Assembly (NCBI GenBank): GCA_029959085.1
Contig: JARWIR010000031.1
Span: 3,162,001-3,226,000, forward strand
Reading direction: 5' to 3'
DNA: 64,000 nucleotides
Origin: Nemophila menziesii
Lineage: Eukaryota; Streptophyta; Magnoliopsida; Boraginales; Hydrophyllaceae
Shown here: in pieces, positions 47,280 to 59,139 of the stretch
How positions within the stretch are numbered: position 1 is the stretch's first letter
Layout: every line of letters starts with the position of its first letter
Made by a program: the position numbers and the translations under genes
The notes under the pieces: generated by a model
Databases searched by the model: none
What the model was told of the DNA's origin: nothing
The model's input: the letters and a program-made list of their open reading frames with translations, nothing else

Positions 47280-48152
47280 ATCTCGCGTTGAGGGCCAACT
47301 CCTTTCTTGTTCCATAATATTTTCCAAAACCTCGGAAGCTTTATTATGATTCATGGACACAAAATTACCCTTTCCAATGTTATCCACCTTCTCTCTACCT
47401 TTATCATTAAGTCCTTCATAGAATATAGCAAGTTGTAGAGCAGGGGTATAACCATGGAGCGGACATCTAGCTAATTTTTGTTGAAACCTTGTCCATGACT
47501 TTCCTACTGTTTCTCCATCTTCTTGACAAAATCTTGCAAGCTCGGTTTGATCTTTGAGTCTCATGCTCTTCGGAAAGAAGCGGTTAAAGAACGCGGCTTG
47601 AAGTTCTCTCCAAGAATGAATTGTTCCAGGTGGTTGTCTTTCTAGCCATTCGCTAGCTCTACCGGTCAAGAAGAACGAAAACATATGACAATACAGTTGC
47701 TCGCGTGTAATGCCAGGAGTAATGTAGGCATCACAAATCTGCATGAACTTCTGAATCGATCTTACCGGATCTTGAATTGCGGTACCATTATAGAGTCCAA
47801 AACTTTGAAATTGACTGAGCATACCCGGATTGGGTCTAAATTGGATATTTTGGATCTCTAGAGGGCGGTAACCGATTGGTTGAACATGAAAGGGTACATG
47901 AAGACCAGGGAGGTCTTGTTGTACTCGATTATGTTGATTATTAACGTTATTCTGCCCATTACCTCCTCCTACTGGTAGTTGTCCTTGTTGTCCTTGCACA
48001 CCAGGTGGATCCTGTTGTTGAATCCCAGGTTGATCTTGCTGACCTTGTACGCTTGCCATAGCTCTTCTTAAGGATCTTTCCTCACGAACACGTTTGTTGT
48101 AAACTCTAAAGCTCCTCTCAGGCTCCGGTAACGGAGGCCAAGAATTAAACAC
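47280..48152 (-). pseudogene. B1 gag, N-terminal part
   Basis: The start is at 48152 (MFNSWPPLPEPERSFR). A Gln/Gly-rich leader (QQDPPGVQGQQGQ) is followed by the Athila Gag core: FRPNPGMLSQFQSFGLY, IQKFMQICDAYITPGITREQ, FFLTGRASEWLERQPPG, FFNRFFPKSMRLKD, FYEGLNDKGREKV and EQERSWPSTR. It is open and intact up to the Copia insertion at 47280. B2 gag is closely similar. Confidence 0.92.
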
Positions 48153-48284
48153 TGTGAATCCTGAAAAAGACTAAAGCAAACCACAAGCGTAAATCTGGAA
48201 AAATAAAAACTAAAAACTGAAAAATAAAAATTAATTAAAAACTACTACTCGAAATAGATTACCCACACGCTAACGAGACACAAG

Positions 48285-48302
48285 TCCCCGGCAGCGGCGC
48301 CA
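48285..48302 (-). promoter_or_regulatory. B1 primer-binding site, inner copy
   Basis: Plus strand tccccggcagcggcgcca, followed by aaaaacttggtg as if the LTR began at 48309. In B1 alone this is followed by tRNA-derived sequence and then a second PBS next to the real LTR. Confidence 0.85.
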
Positions 48303-48317
48303 AAAACTTGGTGACCA

Positions 48318-48363
48318 GCCTGTCACGCGGGTGACCCGGGTTCGATCCCCAGCAGCGACGCCA
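48318..48363 (+). other. Captured 3' half of tRNA-Asp(GTC) including CCA, with second PBS
   Basis: From gcctgtcacgcggg through gtgacccgggttcgatcccc to the terminal gacgcca, this equals the plant tRNA-Asp from the anticodon stem (anticodon GTC at 48322-48324) through variable loop, T-arm and acceptor strand to CCA. Two G-to-A changes lie in the acceptor/T-stem part. It stands between two primer sites and directly precedes the 5' LTR. This is a fossil of the reverse-transcription primer copied into the element, not a tRNA gene: the 5' half is absent. Confidence 0.85.
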
Positions 48364-48369
48364 AAAACT

Positions 48370-49920
48370 TGGTGTCGCCTAGCGTGTGATAAAAATATGA
48401 TAAATGAAGGTCAAGAAAACTACGCACTCTCACCCTAGACAGGCACAGTACTGCAAGTATTACAGGACGTATGCAAGTTTTAGTTGATAAGTTGAGTTCG
48501 TTCTCAGGGACTTAAGTGTGTTAATCACGTGGGTATGAATAACGAGTAAAAGTAATTAATTAAAAGACAGAAAATAAAAACAAATAGATTTCGAGATTCT
48601 AAATAAAAACTAATTAAAACTAGGAAGATAAAGACAATAAAATAAATAACTAAGAATATGAGATGAGAGATATAGCTTAGGTTTTGCTAGTATGCATTAA
48701 TCCTTCTAATTCTATCTATAGATCTAGTTAATAAGGGAGAATATTAGCTCTTGGTATACTTAGTCAGGATTCTGAATTCCCATACCTTAGACCTTGAGAG
48801 CGACTAAGGGGGCTACGACACAACCAAGACGTGGTTACACTCTTAGAGTTATCAAGCGCTACCAAGGCTCTAAGCAAACGCAACAATCAATTGGTGATAT
48901 GGTGATTAAAATAAACCCTAATGACTATCTAGTTAGAATCATGTTTTGTCAGAACTAATATCGACACTAAACGTTATGTGGTGGTTCAATAGTTAAACAC
49001 CCAGCTAAGGTGATCATCTAACTACTATTAAGGTAATCCTATACTCGTGCACTAGCTAGGAGAACATACATTAAATCAAAACACATAATCAAATATAAAG
49101 GTAAGTAGCTAATATCAAATTAAAACATATAATTCCCAAAGAAAGTTAGATAGAAGAATTAGAATTCATAGTTTATACATGATGCAAAACCCAAGCTATG
49201 GGAGGTTTAGTTCATACCTGATGGAAATAAACTAAAAGAAATTACAAAAGACATCATCTTGCTCTCTACAATAAACTGGAAGAATAAAACCTTAAGAACT
49301 AACTACTATGAGGCAATGATGATTTACAAGTGATATAAGGGTGTATTTATAGGTGTTTAGAAGACCTAATTCGTTTTCTTGAGGAAGAGAAAAAGTATTG
49401 GACTCCTAGCCCAACTCAAATTCGTATGGAAATAAAGATAAACACTGCTGGACCGTTTTGAGCATATCTTCTTCGTTATTGGTCGGTTTTTGCTCCATAA
49501 GATACCAAAAGAATCCTCACAAAATTATCTACGTCCCTATGAGAGGAAATTACCAAAATCGGCCTATTTCTTGCGGTAATCACCACTTCTTTAGGCGTGT
49601 GCTGCAGAATTCAGATTTAGGCAGCTTTTCCTTTTCCATCTTTTTAGCTTTTGTTTCCTTATCTCCAATTTCCATGCTAATATCTTTCCATAAGTTGTAG
49701 TCTTTGACTTGGACTCTAATTAATCTCCATAATTATCTTTAAAGCTTCACACTAAAATAAACAATTAAACCCAATATGCTCTAAAAATATTATTTCAGTA
49801 AATCAAGACTCAAAATAGGAAAGTGCACTAATACTCAAGAAAATCGACATTTATGACTTCTAAATCACTAAAAATGATGTCTCATCTTAACATAAATCTA
49901 TCACAAATGAGGAGACATCA
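48370..49920 (-). repeat. 5' LTR of B1
   Basis: The plus strand begins tggtgtcgcc and ends ggagacatca. The TATA box (minus) is at 49344-49351. It pairs with 18396-19948. Confidence 0.92.
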
Positions 49921-49925
49921 GTCAT

Positions 49926-50515
49926 CAAAACAAACTCTCTTATCACTGAACTTTTCGGACCTCTACATCTTTCTATACCATGCAGCGACCCTATATATAA
50001 AAAACATGATGGTATAAAAGATAAAGATCATCCTATTTTTAGTGATGATGCAAATTATATATGGCTGAATTACGTTTCTTTATATAATGAATGGGAACTA
50101 GTAGCAACAACTTCCATTTAAGTGGCCACTAAACGTGAAAATATTCATAAGGTTAGAAGAAGATGTTTTGTTAGAAATGCTTCTGAAGGGAAATGTTGGG
50201 CCATTCTTATGGCCATGAGGTCAGCAGCTGGCCTCACCTTCAATGTTGTTCCTTCTACTATGACAACCTTGAGATTATCCAAGGTATTTAAAAAAAAGAC
50301 TAGATTACATTGGAATATCTAGCCCTTTCTCGTTGAAATTTAGAGATGGTTGATCCGCTTCCATGATTGGAAAGTCTCCCACACTAGCAGAAGTTTTAAC
50401 GGTGTCGCGGACGCGCTTGTTCGGAAAAACATCGATGTCACAAGATGGCGAAATTTCTCACGTGTAGGATTCTTTACTTCCCTCTCTCGCATTTGTAATA
50501 ACCCTTCTTTGTATT
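49926..50515 (+). pseudogene. LINE RNase H domain, C-terminal remnant
   Basis: The plus strand resumes the LINE interrupted at 18395. In pieces it reads SEGKCWAILMAMRSAAGL, LRLSKVFKKK, then VSHTSRSFNGVADALVRKN near 50375-50430. This is the C-terminal signature (IPR..N.VADALA) of the RNase H domain at the end of plant LINE ORF2. Several stops (50116, 50320, 50338) break it. The domain would degrade template RNA in an intact element. Confidence 0.7.
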
Positions 50516-51697
50516 AACTTTATTACCTGACAAAAAAAACTCTTATATTCATATATATTATTTCTAGAACCTACATCTAATGGTAGTAATGTTTAACTTG
50601 AAAGATCATCGGTTGGTAATCTTTTCATTAGACTGGTTGTAGGTAGAAACTGAATAAGAACGGCTACTGGACCTTAAGGTTCCTACTACAAGTTAACCAC
50701 TAAAAAATCTTGATCTTCTCCTCTGATGAGTTGTTAATATCATATCTACCGAGAGTGTGCTCATTGGTTGGTTATATTACAATTTTTGGAAGGTTACATC
50801 ACAAAAGGCAAGAACTAAAAAATTAGAAAAATTCAATTTTTTCCTTGGATGGTTTCGGCCCTAGGTAGAGAAGAAGAGATAGGATTATTTTTTCTTGTGT
50901 TCTGGACTGATAATTAAATTCAAGAAAAAGGTCATTTTTGTTAATCTTTATAATCAAGAATCAAATCTAGTATTTCAGTTAATAAACTAAGAGATGGATT
51001 CCTAAACTAACTCTTTTTTCTTCTTTTCCAAATTATTTATTAATTTTTATTTATTAAACTAATAATAAATATTTCTTAATAATAAAATGTTATTTTCTTT
51101 TTTCTTCTAATTATTAATTTATTTATAATAAAAAATAACCTTAAATATATTAGTTTCCCGTTCTATATAATAAAACAATTTTTTTTTAAATGGCCGGATA
51201 CTTTACATAAAATGCAGTTGGAATTTATCTAACACCCTTAAATCACACAACTAGACATTTGAAGGTCCCATTTTGGTCTCATTCCCTAAATTCACTTCTT
51301 GCATTTGATTCGCTATTTTTACATATCATTCTTTATTTTAAAAAAGGCAACATCTATAATTATTACCATACAATTAGTATTTTTTGGTCAAACAATTATA
51401 TCTATAAAATAATAATTAAATCATCTTTCAATTTTTTTTCATTATAATTTATCCATGGAAATCTAATAGAATTATAGCATTATAAATTAACTAACCTTCA
51501 AGAGGGACCAAAAGATGTATTTAGCCCTATATTTTCAATGTACTAGGATAAAGCTATTATGCAATCAAAAATCTTGTATGCGCTCCACTATGGAAACACG
51601 ACTAAACTACTACGGGTAAATACTATATATACATAATGTTGACTTAAACAATCTTTTTTCTCGACCTACCAAGTTAAAATTGACCAAATTACCCCTC
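50516..51697. other. AT-rich non-coding DNA
   Basis: No gene or element was recognised; it may include the LINE 3' UTR. ccctc at 51693-51697 would be the left target duplication of element D. Confidence 0.45.
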
Positions 51698-53292
51698 TGG
51701 TGGGTCCTAGGGTGTGATAAAATTAAAACAATAAATAAAGGTGTGAGAAATAAACATATAAATAAAGATAATAATAAAGGACACACCCTTGACTACCACG
51801 AGAAACTCACTGCAAGTATTACAGATCGTTTGCAAGTTTCGTTGATATGAAAAGTTCGATCGCAAGGATTTAATCCGTTAGATCTACTTGTATTTTACAA
51901 GCGTAGATGAATTTAAATGTTTAGATTAAAATATAATAAGATGAATAATTACCTAACACGAATAAATAAATAATGAAAACAGATTCATAAATATGAATGC
52001 AAGACAAATAAATTAAGGTCACTAATACGAGTCTATCTTACTAAGTTGTTATTCTAACCTTAAGAGTGAATTGAGCATTATATATTAACCGGGATTCTGA
52101 ATTCTACCGAACCCCCGTCAGGGTGGACTTAGGAGAAACCTCTCCACTACCACGGGACTTGTGTAAGAAGACCCTGAGTAATGATCGGTGGTTAAATCAA
52201 ACCTTTATGACTATCTAGTTAGGCAAGCCCATCACGATCACTACCGCACAGTAGACGATTATGTGGTGTTGCAAATAATTGAATCCCCCTTCCGGGTGTT
52301 AACTCAATTACTAAGGATAGTCCTAAGATTGACCAAATCTAGGGCTGGAAACAATAAGTCAAAGCACACAATACCAATATGCGCCAAGCTCAAATCAATT
52401 AAAATAACAGATAGTATTATGGAATGTAAAGCAAAATAATAACCCAATAATTAAGAGTAAAAATTACAGAATAAAAGTTTAAAAATATGGTGAAACCACA
52501 AATATATAGCTAGTTACCTAAATATAGAGAAGGGGAGATGTAGAAGAGGAGTTTGTCACTCTCCTTCTTCTTGCTTCTTGTCTTTCTCTAAAGGTCAGCT
52601 TGCTTCTTTGGATGATAAGCTTGATACTAAGGATTGATATGTGTAAGGACTAAGCTAATGTTTAGAACTTAGCAAGGAAATGTTTATAATAGCTAAAGTG
52701 TGTATTTATAGGAGTCTAGGAAGCCCTAATTCGTTTTCTTGGAGTAGGAGGCAAGTAATTGGACTTCTAGTCCAACTCAAATTCGTAACCCTAAAATATA
52801 GAAAAAGTAATAAATTGTTGTTGTCTTGTTTTGGCCGTAACCTCTTCAATATTGCTACTACTAACACGTTCTTTATATCGAAACTGATCGTCTCGGAAAG
52901 CTCCACACTTTTGCTTCAGACCATTCTTCAAAATTCCCAACCGATTTTGAGTTATGATCACTTTAGTGGACGTGGCTGCTAAAATTCAGATTTACTTGAC
53001 AACTTTTTTTTCCCTCTTTTATCCTTTCATTCTTTTATCTCCAATTCCATCTTTATCTTTTTTCCTTTATCTCTTGGATTTGATTTGTCATATAATTAAT
53101 TTCCATATATTTTTAAGGCTTCACAATTAACAAACAATTTAACCAAATATTCTCTAAAAATAATAAATCATAAAATCAAGACAAGAAATAAGAAAATACA
53201 ATAATTCCACTAAAAATCGATTAAAGACTATCCTAAAATACCTAAAATGATGTCTCCAACTAAGATTAAATCATCATAAATAGGGGACATCA
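51698..53292 (-). repeat. 3' LTR of element D
   Basis: The plus strand begins tggtgggtcctaggg and ends aggggacatca. The TATA box (minus) is at 52703-52710. Its start resembles family C and its body (gtaaccctaaaatatagaaa) resembles family A, so it is a distinct but related LTR. Confidence 0.82.
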
Positions 53293-54328
53293 AGACCCCA
53301 ACTCAAAGTTGTGTCGTCCAGATACTTAAAAGATAAGAACAGAGGGAAGTCTCTAAATACACACCTAGGTCAATTAAGCACAGTGGGAAAGAAGATAGCA
53401 GAATATATAAAATAGACTCAAAACAAATTTCATGTAATAATATTTACAAACTAATTTACATGTACACTTGTCATACTCACGATCAACACGACTTGAATTC
53501 AATATTAGATTAGCTTCGCAATATAAGAAGGAGAGGTTCTTTACTCAGTTTACCAAGGAGGCTATAGATTGTTCATCAAAATTCACTAGTATCCAAAGAT
53601 CCACTTGACTACTCTCTAATGGCTCAATCACTTCTAGATTACATAGCAAAGAATCATAAGGTCTTTAAGGTTGTAATGTTGGCTTAGGGACGGTATGATA
53701 AGTAGATTTGGATAATTTAGAGTGAGCTTTTGGCTCTCTCCTCACTAGCCATCAACGAATCACCCTAGAGCTTGAGTTACTCTCATAAAACGTTTCTCAC
53801 TCAACCCAATGAATTCCTTAATGCACAAATTTAGTTCCCAATAACTCAATTAAAGCATAAAGATGTTCACATAAAAATTCCACTTTTCCAGTCCAAATAT
53901 ATATTCTTTTCATATCAATTTTTTTCTTTTGTATAGCTATAACTCTCTTTTTGATGTTGAGATATCATGCTATTAGCTCTTTTTTTTTTCTTTCCATAAC
54001 CTTTTTCACTTAATCTTGCCCCGACAAAGGGTTACAATATAATAATAGTGAATCATCATTAATAATAAGAACAGATCACAATTAATTAGCTCAAAAATCC
54101 CAACCCCATAATAATTCCTTAATGGTGGACCCACCACCCCAAACTCAAGCTCTAAAACAATTGTCTATGCATCGCGATTTGAGTGCGGGTCATACGGAAA
54201 AGTCCTAAAATCTAAAGGGATATGGCTTATAATGTGGCTAATAAAAAGCCTTTAGAAAGGCTAGAAGGGGCTGAGAAGGATTTATAATAATAAATGGACA
54301 GAAATCTAAAAGGCAACAAGGGGCTTAT
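53293..54328 (-). other. Element D 3' untranslated region (truncated by B2)
   Basis: Polypurine tract agaccccaactcaaag at the LTR edge. Shared blocks gtgagcttttggctctctcc, ttgccccgacaaagggt and accaccccaaactcaagc. It is interrupted before the stem-loop position. Confidence 0.75.
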
Positions 54329-55872
54329 TGTTGTCACCTAGGGTGTGATAAAAATAAGATAAAATTAAGTCAAGAAAACTACGCACTCTCACTCTAGACA
54401 GGCACAGTACTGCAAGTATTACAGGACGTATGCAAGTTTTAGTTGATAAGTTGAGTTCGTTCTCAGGGACTTAGTATGCTAGTCAAATGAGTAGCAATAA
54501 CGAGTAAGCAATAATTAATTAAAAGACAGAAAAATGAAAGGGAATAAATTCGAAATTCTTAAATTAAACTAAAGAAAATAAAAGACAGTAAATTAACTAC
54601 GAAGAATATGAGATGAGAAGTATAGCTTAGGTTTTGCTGGTATGCACTAATCCTTCTAATTCTTTCTATTAGATCTAGTTAATAAGGGAGATAATTAGCT
54701 CTTGTATACTTAGTCAGGATTCTAAATTCCCATACCTTAGACCTTGAGAGCGACTAAGGGGGCTACGGACACACCACGAGGCTGGTTCAAATAGGGTTTA
54801 CAAGCGCAACCAAGGCCAGAAGCAATCAATTTCCATAGATGGTGATAGTGATTAATTCATACCCTAATGACTATCTAGTTAGAATCAGTGTTGTCAGGAC
54901 TAATATCGACACTAGACATTATGTGGTGTTTCAATAATTAGACACCCAGTTAAGGTGATAATCTAACTACTATTAAGGTAATCCTATACTCGTGCACTAG
55001 CAAGAAAAACAGTCATTAAATCAAAACACATAAACAAATATAAAGGTAAGCAGCTAATATATGATTAAAACATGTAATTCCCAAATAAACTTAGATAGAA
55101 AGAATTTAGAATTCATAGATTATACATGATGCAAAACCCAAGCTATGGGAAGTTTAGTTCATACCTGAAGGAAATAAACTAAAAGAAATAACTAAAGACA
55201 TCATCTTGCTCTCTACAATAACTTGGAAGAATAAAACCTTAAGAACTAATTACTATGAGGCAAGGATGATTTACAAGTGATATAAGGGTGTATTTATAGG
55301 TGTTTAGAAGACCTAATTCGTTTTCTTGAAGGAAAAGGTAAGTAATGGACTCCAAGCCCAACTCAAATTCGTAACCCTAAAAACATGAAATCAGGCCCGT
55401 TTTTCTTTTGGTCCTAGCAGCTTCAATTCTCATCCGTTTGACGCGTATGAGTACACCAAATTAATCTTCTCGGAAAGATCTTCAACTTTAATCTTTACCG
55501 TTTCTCCAAATTTGACATAGGTTTTGAGATATAAGCTGATTTGTGGTTGTAGGTGCAGAAATTCAGGATTAAGGCAGCTTTTCCTTTTCCATGTTTTTAG
55601 CTTTTGTTTCCTTATCTCCAATTACCATGCTTATCTTTTTCCATATCTTGTAGTCTTTGACTTGGACTCTAATTAATCTCCATAATTATCTTTAAAGCTT
55701 CACACTTAATAAATAATTAAACCCAATATGCTCTAAAAATATTATTTTACTAAATCAAGACTCAAAATAGGAAAGTGCACTATTTCTCAAGAAAAACGAC
55801 TATTATGACTTCTAAATCACTAAAAATGATGTCTCATCCTAATATAAATCTATCAAAAATGAGGAGATATCA
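54329..55872 (-). repeat. 3' LTR of B2
   Basis: The plus strand begins tgttgtcacc and ends ggagatatca. The TATA box (minus) is at 55291-55298. Confidence 0.88.
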
Positions 55873-56482
55873 AGACCCCCAACTCAAAGTTGTATCGTCC
55901 CGATACAATAAAGATAAAAACAAAGGGAAGTCTATAAATACACACTTATGGAATTTTCAACACAATGGGAAGAACATAGCAGAATATATAGAATAGACAT
56001 GAAGCAACAACTCATAAAATTTCATGCAGTAATATTCATAAACTACATACATGTACACTTCTCATATCCATAGTCAACACGGCTTGAATTCAAGATCAAA
56101 TTAGTTTCGCAATGTAAGAAGGATTGGGACTTTACTCAGTTCCCCAAGGAAGCTATAGATTGGTCATCGAACTTCACTAGTATTCAAAGATCCATTTAAC
56201 TACTCTCTAATGGCTCAATCACTTCTCAATTACATAGCAAATAATCAAAAGGTCTTTAAGGTTGTAATTTAGGCTTAGGGACGGTATGGTAGTATATTTG
56301 GATAATTTAGAGTGAGCTTTTGGCTCTCTCCTCACTAGTCATCAACGAATCGCCCTAGAGCTTGAGTTACTCTCATAAAACGTTCTTACTCAACCCAATG
56401 AATTCCTTGATGCATAATTTAGCATCCCCAATAGCCCAATTAAATCATAAGATGTTCACATAAAAATTCCACTTTGCCAGTC

Positions 56483-56486
<4 letters not shown>

Positions 56487-56539
<53 letters not shown>
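56487..56539. repeat. (TA)n microsatellite
   Basis: About 26 TA units; B1 has only a short atatata at the equivalent place (about 20566). Confidence 0.95.
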
Positions 56540-56541
<2 letters not shown>

Positions 56542-56603
56542 TTCTTTTCAAATCATTTTCCAGCTGTGAATCTCTTTTTAATGTTGAGATATCACGCTAT
56601 TTT

Positions 56604-56607
<4 letters not shown>

Positions 56608-56655
<48 letters not shown>
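56608..56655. repeat. (TA)n microsatellite
   Basis: About 24 TA units; the equivalent B1 site (about 20650) has ctcatatatgta only. Confidence 0.95.
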
Positions 56656-56657
<2 letters not shown>

Positions 56658-57537
56658 CTTTTTATGTCCTTGTTGGCAAATTTTAGCTCGTAGCTTCTTT
56701 TTCATTCACTATTACCCCGGCAAAGGGTTACAATAAAAATCTGTGAATCATTATCAATATAAAGAATAGAGCACAATTAATAAGCTCAAAAATCCCATCC
56801 CAATAACAATTCCCATAATGGTGGACCCACCACCCCAAACTCAAGCTCTAAAACAATTGTCTATGCATCGCGATTCGAGTGCGAGTCATATGGAAAAGTC
56901 CTATAATCTAAAGGGATATGGCTTATAATGTGTTCCAATAAAAAGGCTTTAGAAAGGCTAAAAGGGGCTGAGAAGGATATAGCATATAAACTCAAAATAA
57001 CAAGGTGAGAAGGTATAAAAAAGCTTCAAGTGGCTTCAAATATGAAAGAACCGCCTTAATCACTTTCTACACTATGCAATTTCATTATCTTCTTACCTTT
57101 AGCACTTTCATGAAATGGGTTTGTCAACTAGCTTGGGTCTCACGGCCTACACACTTCTCAAGGTTCCCTGAGATCGAACATACTTTCTATCGCATTGCTC
57201 ACTAATCTTTTCTTTACTATCAACGTGTGTTTTCTTGCAAATACTCAAAGAATACAAATAACATAGCTCATAAACATACTACTTACTATCATTAATTCAC
57301 CGAGCTTATGCTTTCAAGCTATTAAACACACTCTACATCTAATTCCCATGTATCAAAATTTTTAATTTCTACCTAAAAACAGAAAAATGGAGATGAGAGA
57401 CAACGAACCCCCACACCCCCAACTCAAAAATGAGCCGTGTCCCCACGACTCGAAAAAGACTCGAAAAAGAAATTAAAATTAGAAGATAAAAGCATTTACA
57501 GAAATGGTAAGGAAGAAAGAGAACATACTCTCGAGGC

Positions 57538-58707
57538 TTATTGCCTCGCATTATTGATATCCAAGGTAGGATTTGCTCGATCTTTCGTTAATTGCTCAAG
57601 GAGTTTCATGATGTGCACTTGATTAGCGTTGATTTGTTCCACATCATTGGTTAAGGAAGTTTGAGCTACTTCGAATTTATTTAAACGTTCCTCCATCTTC
57701 TCTTGCCAACTTTGCTCCTTTTCTTCTTTCGAGATTTGCGTAAAAATCGCTCCTCTCAAGACTTTCATGATCCAAGCATTGTCAATATAACTCATCTTAA
57801 ACTTGAGTTTCTCTTCTTCACCTAATACTACCTCCTCTTTTTGCACAAGACACGTGATCATAGTAGGGAATTTAACATTATAAACTGATTTAGGAGAGAC
57901 CGAAAATCGCATCACCTCCTCATAGATCAATTGTGCCACATCCACTTGTTCTCCTCTCAAAATATAATCCAAAAGTAGAGCGTTCTTCTTAGTCACATCC
58001 AAAGTTCGTGTGTTCCCAAAGACATTAGGAATGAGGAAATTGTGCCAAACTCTCGCATCCGGTTGAAGATATTTGTAACGCCAAGGTGCCTTCAATTCTC
58101 CCTTATGTGATTGCAACTTCTCCTTGTCTAAAACATGTTCAAAAAGTAATTCCTCATCAAAGATTTGTCGTTTAGCAACCGCTTCACTAAACTTGCAAGG
58201 TCCAATTAATTTCTTAAACTGGTAGTGGTTTCTAATCTCATCAACTGTGAAAGGAACTAACTTTCCTCTAATCGGAACACAACCTTCACTATCTCGGCTA
58301 AAGAGGCCTAAATAGAATTCCAAAACTAACTCATGACATAATTCAGAATTTCTTACCATGAACGTAGACTAAACCAATTTTTCACCAAGCTCTAAGAATC
58401 TCTTATACTCTCCTGTACCAACTTCTTCCTTGAATACTTTCTCATAAGAAAAAGGTAGCTCTTTAAATTGTTTCTCTGCGGAAACTATCAAGGCCTTTGA
58501 AGCTTCTTCTATATTCATGGGTGTAGGACCTTTGAACAAAAGAGGTTGTGTTCTCTTTTTGGAATAAAATAAAACTTTTTTACCCATTAAATCGAACATA
58601 GCCGGCTTTCCTCCTTCTTCAACATCGATTTTACCCTTTGAATTTGAACTAGAACCTTTGTTATTTGATTTCTTCTCCATTGAACCCAACACCTTGCTTT
58701 TCTTCAC
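57538..58707 (-). pseudogene. B2 ORF3: 'putative plant transposon protein' domain ORF with one stop
   Basis: One frame broken only by TAG at 58369-58371, at a Trp position in B1 (GWSTFMV). The N-terminal 112 codons are Lys/Ser-rich. The C-terminal 273 codons carry the complete core: EGCVPIRGKLVPFTVDEIRNHY, WHNFLIPNVFGNTRTLDV, ALLLDYILRGEQVDVAQLIYE and KFPTMITCLVQ. A heptad-like tail follows (MEERLNKFEVAQTSLTNDV, HIMKLLEQL). It is the best-preserved ORF3 in the window. Conservation across A-D-type elements and an unrelated Copia element suggests a useful role in the element cycle, but the role is unknown. Confidence 0.8.
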
Positions 58708-59139
58708 CTACCTCTTGTTAGATAATGTTTCTGTTCTTTTAGTCATCTTCAATTGACCCCCAACTCAAAGCTTTAACAACTCTTGAAATTTGAACTTTTG
58801 AATTATTGGTTGAACAAGCTTGATTTGGCTTAGGATGGGTGAGTTGATGATGAATATCTATGTGGGTAAGATGAATTTTTGATGAATTGATATGGGTTAT
58901 AGAAGTTGTAGGATGGATTTTGAAATTTTAAGCTTTTGATTCTTCAATTTGAATGTGGTTGGTGAGAATTGGGTGCTTGAATCTTCTTTGTAATGGTGTG
59001 GAGAGAAGATTTGATGTGTTTTTATGATGATTGGGTAGTGTTTTGATGTTTGGGGAAGGTTTATATGAGCTTTAATGGAGTTGGGAGAGGTTTGGAGAAG
59101 AAAGAGAGGTTTAAGGATTTACCTCTTGCTTCTTATAAA
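58708..59139 (-). other. B2 ORF3 leader
   Basis: Non-coding. The ORF may extend a little upstream. A PPT-like word (cccccaactcaaagcttt) lies at 58757-58774. Confidence 0.5.

Larger units (their letters stand above)
18396..49920 (-). mobile_element. Element B1: nested Athila-like Gypsy element hosting two later insertions
   Basis: LTRs at 18396-19948 and 48370-49920 are near identical. They are flanked by a perfect 5-bp duplication GTCAT (18391-18395 and 49921-49925), so they are the ends of one insertion. Inside are ORF3, a GC-rich spacer, a Gag-protease-integrase-tail frame and Gag. The 31.5-kb span is inflated by the composite C (23477-38201) and a Copia element (40421-47279). Without them B1 is about 9.9 kb. 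RT, RNase H and the integrase core are missing, as in B2. Confidence 0.93.
51698..54328 (-). mobile_element. Element D: 3' portion of a fourth Athila-like Gypsy family, interrupted by B2
   Basis: Its 3' LTR is at 51698-53292, followed by the conserved 3' region up to 54328, where B2 begins (preceding pentamer cttat). The remainder, including the 5' LTR, must lie beyond the window or is lost. Confidence 0.8.
55873..57537 (-). other. B2 conserved 3' untranslated region
   Basis: PPT at the LTR edge (55873-55888) and PPT-like words near 56833 and 57417. It contains the same block series as B1 and the stem-loop 57432-57451, identical to the B1 version. Confidence 0.8.

Noticed and set aside
48318..48363. 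A functional tRNA-Asp gene
   Set aside because: The 5' half, D-arm and 5' acceptor strand are absent, and CCA is encoded; the copy is a retro-derived half.
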